DNA from: Aselliscus stoliczkanus
Lineage: Eukaryota; Chordata; Mammalia; Chiroptera; Hipposideridae
Length of the DNA: 64,000 bases
Reading direction: 5' to 3'
Assembly (NCBI GenBank): GCA_033961575.1
Contig: CM066738.1
Location: 102,449,478 to 102,513,477, forward strand
The notes below the pieces were generated by a model. It saw nothing but the letters and a program-made list of their open reading frames with translations, was not told the origin of the DNA and made no database searches. Of the stretch, positions 59,325-64,000 are shown piece after piece. Position numbers and translations under genes: made by a program. Numbering within the stretch: the first letter of the stretch is position 1; each line of letters starts with the position of its first letter.

Positions 59325-59650
59325 GCTGCTGGTGACCTGAGGGCTCTAGCGTATTGATTAGGCTGCTTTGGGTCAAAGTTCACCCCCGCCACTTATGAGT
59401 GAGGTGACCTGAATACACTACTGACCTTTCTGAGCCTCACCTTCCACATCTTTTAAAATGGGAAAATAATATTGGGTTGTCAGAAAAGTCATGATGTATT
59501 TTTTTTTCTGGTTTTCATTGCAAAAATGCGTCCTGACGTTTCCGACAACCGAATAATAGATGTGAATAGAGCAGTAGTTGGAAAGATGAAATGAGGTGAC
59601 TCATAATGCATGTCTGTCACATAAAAAGTGCTCAATAAACATCAGCTGCT
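59325..59650 (+). repeat. MIR SINE interrupted by MITE
   Basis: 5' part TGACCTGAGGGCTC, CACTTATGAGTGAGGTGACC, CTTTCTGAGCCTCACC, CATCTTTTAAAATGGGAAAATAATA; 3' part after the MITE GATGAAATGAGGTGACTCATAATGC, ATAAAAAGTGCTCAATAAACATCAGC. The order is MIR with an 82-bp mariner MITE inserted. Confidence 0.8.
59472..59553. mobile_element. Mariner-type MITE, 82 bp
   Basis: Left TTGGGTTGTCAGAAAAGTCA, right reverse-complement TTCGGTTGTCGGAAACGTCA. TA duplication at 59470-59471 and 59554-59555. Same family as 35883-35960. Confidence 0.9.
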
Positions 59651-60720
59651 CTAATATTAATAATTTCTGTTATAAGTGTGAGTTCCAATTCAAGGTCTTG
59701 CTGAAACCTATTCAAATATGGCACCATTGCCTTAACCAGGATACTTATTTCTATGGGCACATGTTTGGGGAATTTTATCAGTTACTTACACACAGTTTTA
59801 GACACAGATCATTTGGCCACAAGCACATGTAGATCACTTAGTAACCAAGCAATTCAATCAAAATAACTTTCTGTATTTAGGAAATCAGTGATGGCGGGGG
59901 TGGAGGGAAATCCTAAAAGCACAGCACACGATGACAGATGCAGAACTGGGCAAGGAGTCCCTCTCTATCCACTGGTGAAAGCCAAGTTATATAACCAGTA
60001 ACGATGGAGAACTTGCATTCTAGGGCACAGGGCAGGACCAGAGAGGCTGACCTTGTCTGACCCCAGAGCCCAGACACCTGGACTAGAACCAGAATTGCCT
60101 TCTAGAATGGCCCCGTCATAGTTACTGTGTAAGCTGGCATGCTGTCTTCACTTCAGCTTCCTCCTCTGAAACTGACCTTTCAGGTACCTCTGCTCCATCC
60201 CTATGTCACCGGAAGTCCTAAAACTCTACAATTTGGCTAAAACTCTACAAAGGCAGGAAACCTGAGCATTTGGAGAAATCCTTAAAAATAGACGGATGAT
60301 GGAGGTGTCCTCCTCCCTCTCCTATCTCTTCTCACCCCTCCTCTTGAAAATTATTAGAGTCCTCTGCATCCTCAAGGTCAAGGTTAAACCTTGGTTGATA
60401 TCCACCTCCTTTCTGACCCACTGTGCCTATCTTTTTCTGCTCTCATTAACTGCCTCTTCCAGAATCTATCATCTATGCGGAATAAGTCACTTCAACTTCA
60501 GGGGAGTCTGGGGGTCGATATGCCCCTCCTAATTCTATCTACCCCGTTCCTGTCTCTCCCTCTTAACATTTCCTTATTCTCTCAGCCAATAGAGGAGTTT
60601 AAACATTTAAATGCGGTAACTAAACTGCATTTAAAGAATTAACCCGTTTTTGCCCCTCACTGTTCTAAACTACAGGGTGCCACCCGGACGCTAATGGCTT
60701 TCATCTGGTGGGGTTCCAGA
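59651..60720. other. Unassigned sequence upstream of CpG island
   Basis: No gene recognised. 60290-60640 is pyrimidine-rich with two overlapping short frames without motif, possibly old L2 DNA. Sequence becomes GC-richer after 60660. Confidence 0.4.
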
Positions 60721-60756
60721 CAGCTCCTCAGAAGGCAGGAGCGCACATTCCTGGCA

Positions 60757-60764
60757 CCAATTGG
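60757..60764. promoter_or_regulatory. Palindromic CCAAT box
   Basis: CCAATTGG reads as CCAAT on both strands, about 70 bases before the CpG-dense part. Confidence 0.4.
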
Positions 60765-60829
60765 CTAATTCAATTTACTTCACCGACATTAGCCTCTGTC
60801 AGAATATTCATGAGCAGGGGAATGAGGAC

Positions 60830-61253
60830 CCGCGGCACAGGCAGGCTGCAGCCACTCGGGCTAGGGACGGCGCGAGGGACAGAAAGAGGACCGCGCGCTG
60901 CGTCCAGGGGCCGGTGACCGCCAGGACGAGGCAGCCCTTCCCCCGGGCTGGGCCCAGCGCAGGGGGCCGCGGGAGGGCGGGGCAGGGCATTGGCAGGGTG
61001 CGCGCGCCTGGCATTGCCACCCAACTCAGGACCGACCCCGAGGAGACTTTGCAAAAGATCCGGAGGCAGAAAAGCGGTGACACTTTTGACAGAGCGGGTA
61101 AGGGGATGGGGGGCGGGGGCAGCGCCGTGAGCTGGGGCCAAGGGACCCAGCGGGACACCAGCCTCCCAGTGCGCGAGGCAGTGATGTGAGCTGGACGCCT
61201 GCCCCGGACAAGTCTGGACCGAACCGTCCCCGGAGAGTCGCCAGGCCTGCCAG
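60830..61253 (+). other. Candidate noncoding first exon (alternate donors)
   Basis: Proposed from CpG-island position to the donor at 61254 (CTGCCAG|GTAACG), with an alternate donor at 61098 (GAGCGG|GTAAGG). The transcription start is unknown. Frames of up to 142 codons here are compositional. A canonical G4 motif (61096-61119) overlaps the first donor. Confidence 0.35.
61096..61119 (+). other. G-quadruplex motif
   Basis: Four G-runs of 3-6 with loops of 3, 2 and 1 bases (GGGTAAGGGGATGGGGGGCGGGGG). Confidence 0.85.
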
Positions 61254-61920
61254 GTAACGCGGAGAGCTGGGTGGGGCCCCGCGCGGCTGTCCTCGGGCTC
61301 CCGGCGCAGGGCGCATGGAGCTCGCCGTCCCCGGGAGGTCGCCGCGCTCCGCGACGCGCTCCCCCAACCACCGCGCGAGCCTGCGGACGGGTCGGAGTCG
61401 GACTTCCTCGGACTTTGGGAGGAAGGGGACACCAAGGGACTGCCCGGGCTGGGGAGCTGCTCGCTGAGAAAGGGAAGCTGGGCGGAGCGGGGCTGGTGGA
61501 GGGCGCAGAGCGCTGGCGGCAGGGGCTGCGCGCTCCGGGGATGGAGACCCGCAGGAGCGCGGCTCGCAGGGGCGCTCGGCCCGGCTGCGCCCTCGCGGGC
61601 CCCACAGGCGGTGGCGCCTCCCTCCGGCTGCGGATGGAAGGGGGCCCACTGCGTCCCTCGCGCGGGGATGCGAGCCGGGAAGAGACCCAGGCTCTGGGGA
61701 GGCACGGGAGCCTAGGGGGCCGGTTCCAGTCGGCGGCTGGCGCCCGCACCCGAGCCCGGGCCGGGGAGAAGAATGTGGTGGTGACTTGCGTCCCCGCCAC
61801 CTGCCGGACATCGCTAACTCCCCGGGATTCCTTGCTCTGGGCCCTGACACGCCCGGGGAAAGCTCTGAATTGCTGGATTGCGCGCGGGTTGTTTGGGCTT
61901 TGCGCGTCGTAGTTGCCGTG

Positions 61921-62679
61921 GAGGGAGAACGAGGGTGAGGGGTTGGCTAGAGAGAGGGTCAGAGCCGGTGAAAGTTGCAGATTTGTAAAGGAAATGCTAC
62001 TGCGGAGTCCCAACCTGCCCTTAGCAACAGGACAGACACGGGGCTGGACTTAGGCTGAACAGGAACCACGGCCTGGCCATCCACCTGGGGGTGGGGGGCT
62101 GGAACCCGGAGGGCAGCCCGGCGGCAGCGCCAGAATCTGTTTTTCTGCGGAGACCAGGCAGGGAGTAGGAGGGCTGGCACCAGAGGAGTAGAGGGTTGGT
62201 CGCCTGGACAATTCAGAGTTTACTATTTCATTATCATTACCATCATCATTACTATGATTAATGCTGTTGATGTTGTTACTGGCACGAATGCCAGGAAGGA
62301 TTTTGTCTTCTGATTGTTACTAGGTCGCCTGGAAACTGAGTCGGCTCCCCCCCAAATAAAATGTTCCCAGACTCCCTCTGGTCTCTGAGGTATCTCTTCA
62401 CCAAAGGAAATTACCTCCTCAGAGCTGTGACGGTATCAGGAGCCCGGCTAAGGAATTGGATCTACCTAAGAACAGTAAAAACAACAAAAGTAGCAACTGT
62501 TCATGGTGCTCGCACCAACCCCACGTAGATGAAGAGTCCATTCCTACGGGATTGCCTTCCTCTGCCTCATCCGGCTCAGGAACCGTGGAGGCCTTGCCAA
62601 TCTTGAACCTCACCTTTGACCCAGCTTTTTCCCCTCATGTATTAGACAACCTGGAAATTAATTTTTTTTTTTCTCTTAG
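61921..62679. other. Candidate intron 1 or downstream flank
   Basis: CpG falls off. 62220-62280 is AT-rich (ATCATTACCATCATCATTAC). 62456-62660 has a 123-codon frame that continues into the candidate exon, but without a motif. If the downstream exon is real, this is intron. Confidence 0.35.
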
Positions 62680-62873
62680 TGTGCCCCTCGCAGTCCCACT
62701 GGACATGTTACCCAGCAGGGGCAGGCTTCAGTTCCCAACACTGGAGGCAGCCACAAGGGCACCTGCGGTTGCCTGGTCTTGGCTGGGGCCCCAGTCAGCT
62801 CCTCCAGGGCACAGGTTGGCCAGCTGATGACGCAGAACATAAGGCAAGAGTGTGGGAGAACAGCCTGTCAGAG
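62680..62873 (+). other. Candidate internal exon, 194 nt
   Basis: Upstream is a strong polypyrimidine acceptor (ATTAATTTTTTTTTTTCTCTTAG, AG at 62678-62679). Downstream is a consensus donor (TCAGAG|GTAAGCC, GT at 62874-62875). Two of three frames are open across the block (frames 1 and 3); neither shows a known domain, so it may be a noncoding or UTR exon. It lies 1.4 kb after the CpG-island donors, the right distance and strand for a second exon. Confidence 0.4.
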
Positions 62874-62932
62874 GTAAGCCAGCATAGGAGATGAGGTCGC
62901 GCCTCCTTGCTGGCCACATCCCTTCCTGCCAG

Positions 62933-62954
62933 AAAAAAAAAAAAAAAAAAAAAA
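62933..62954. repeat. Poly-A run
   Basis: Twenty-two A's; the minus-strand frames around it are compositional. No SINE body abuts it. Confidence 0.95.
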
Positions 62955-64000
62955 GAGAGACAAATGAAGAGCACGCGGGAAGTGATAGAAATTGGAAGCA
63001 AGCTCTGGGAGTCTACTTAGGCTGTTGCTGCTGACTTTGGGGTGCCCTTCCCTTCCCGGCGCTGATTTCCCCTCTTTGCCAATGCACGAGGAGCCATGCC
63101 TTTCTAATAGGGCAGTTGTCTGAGATGATCTAATTTTGTATCCAAAATAACCCTTTGAACATCCTGGGAAAGGACAGTCTTTAAAATATGTGTTTTTCAA
63201 TGTTTTCTGGAAAGTTTGCTACACTGCAGGTTAAGGAGATATATTTTTAGCATGTGTGCCATGTGGCAGTGTAAAATTTAAAATGGAAAAGGAAAGCACA
63301 AACATAAAAATGACTTAGTATTCTTGACATGCGTGTGCATAGTTGTAGAAAAATTATCTTTCATGTGGGGAAGGGTTGCCCGGGAATTTAATCAGTGTTT
63401 CTACGACTGAAACGCCCCATGCTACCTTTCTGCCCTGTATAATTTTATGACCCAGTTCTCACAGGCAAGGCAATGTGGACGCAGTTAAGTGTGGGGGCTG
63501 AGAGGCGGGATCAGAGGGTTGTTATGAGAACCATCACATAGGATTTGAGGAATGGAATGGGAACAAAGATGCCATCGTCCTTGCAAAGCAGGGAAATGCT
63601 CTTTGGGAAAAAACTAGCTGAGCAGGGCAGGGCAATGGGACCCAGCACTGGCTGTCTGCTGTCTACTCTCAGATCCAGGAAGGCAACTCCATCAGACTCC
63701 AAGTGGGTTTTCCCTCTCCCCTTTGGTAAAGGCATTGCCTTCATCTTATCTTCAGATTGGTGTTATCTTGGCTATCCCTGTCTGTACAATGCAATAGTTT
63801 TCCCTTGCCATGTCAGAGAGATTCAGATGTACTCTCCCAGCCCCTTATATATTAGTAAATATTCCCCAAGTTCTGAAGCTTCTCAAAGATGTGCAGCTGT
63901 TGAAGAATTTAACTAAATAGTTGGAAGTAATCAGGAAAGCCACTGAAAAGTGAACATGTTTTCCCCTGGCGGAGAAGTTATTGACTGCCTTTTGAGCTAG
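62955..64000. other. Unassigned sequence, window end
   Basis: No gene recognised. The 123-codon frame at 63545-63916 and its minus-strand partner lack motifs. If the candidate gene is real, this would be intron 2. Confidence 0.4.

Larger units (their letters stand above)
60725..61920. promoter_or_regulatory. CpG island with promoter features
   Basis: CpG density rises steeply at about 60830 and falls after about 61915; the rest of the window is CpG-poor. GC boxes (GGGCGGGGCAGGG at 60976-60988), a palindromic CCAATTGG (60757-60764) and an unusual AT-rich, repeat-free shoulder (60765-60825) mark a candidate promoter. Plausible + strand splice donors are CGG|GTAAGG (61098) and CAG|GTAACG (61254). 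No confident start codon or protein is visible. Orientation is favoured as + by the donors and the downstream exon, but a divergent promoter is possible. The gene cannot be named. Confidence 0.75.

Noticed and set aside
61271..61912. 213-codon + strand frame in the CpG island
   Set aside because: Arg/Gly/Ala-rich, no motif; same composition artefact. A start at 61542 with a purine at -3 exists but nothing supports translation.
60770..62013. Long minus-strand frames of 274, 311 and 401 codons
   Set aside because: They overlap one another in different phases over a CpG island, where stop codons are rare. Pro/Arg/Ala-rich composition, no domain and no signal. They also conflict with + strand frames of up to 213 codons.
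1..64000. CRISPR arrays, operons or prokaryotic features
   Set aside because: The window is clearly mammalian; none of these apply.

Overview
The window looks like intergenic or intronic DNA from a placental mammal. It carries MIR and L2 fragments, L1 3' ends, MLT1-type MaLR LTRs, ERV LTRs, mariner-type MITEs, microsatellites, and one sharp CpG island in an otherwise AT-rich background. The youngest repeats are two tRNA-headed SINE families (called A and B here). A and its long form have a head, a ATATGAGGGCCAGTGACACT-like segment and an 'AACTAGACTGAAGAACAA'-like tail that I associate with laurasiatherian, possibly rhinolophoid (yinpterochiropteran) bat, genomes. That species guess is inference only.

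Layout. 1-10 kb: AT-rich sequence with a long 455-bp SINE, a short SINE and a B+A SINE heterodimer inserted in an ancient repeat. 10.5-12.3 kb: one well-bounded ERV1-type LTR with an internal 31-bp tandem repeat, then a second LTR-like stretch split by a SINE. 13-23 kb: microsatellites, L1 pieces, an ERV1-type LTR, a complete MLT1 solo LTR with 5-bp target duplication, an A+A SINE homodimer and two MIRs. 24-28.3 kb: a decayed endogenous retrovirus remnant with an envelope-like segment directly upstream of a 3' LTR. 28.3-44.8 kb: mostly single-copy-looking DNA with possible conserved noncoding stretches, one MITE, a second B+A dimer and L1/L2/MIR fragments. 44.8-60.7 kb: L1 3' ends around an (AT)n, many MIR/MLT1/L2 copies, a good CTCF-like motif, another SINE and a MITE nested in a MIR. 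60.7-62.9 kb: a CpG-island promoter with CCAAT box, G-quadruplex motif and two plausible + strand splice donors, followed about 1.4 kb later by a well-formed candidate internal exon.

No intact protein-coding gene is recognisable. The many open reading frames of 60-150 codons lack family motifs, usually overlap repeats, and look like chance. The GC-rich 200-400 codon frames at 60.8-62.0 kb are CpG-island artefacts in several mutually incompatible frames. The strongest evidence for a real transcription unit is the CpG island plus the splice-site-bounded block at 62680-62873 on the + strand, whose gene I cannot name. The most unusual observations are the three SINE dimers, each enclosed by a single target-site duplication, and the long SINE with a repeated central segment.
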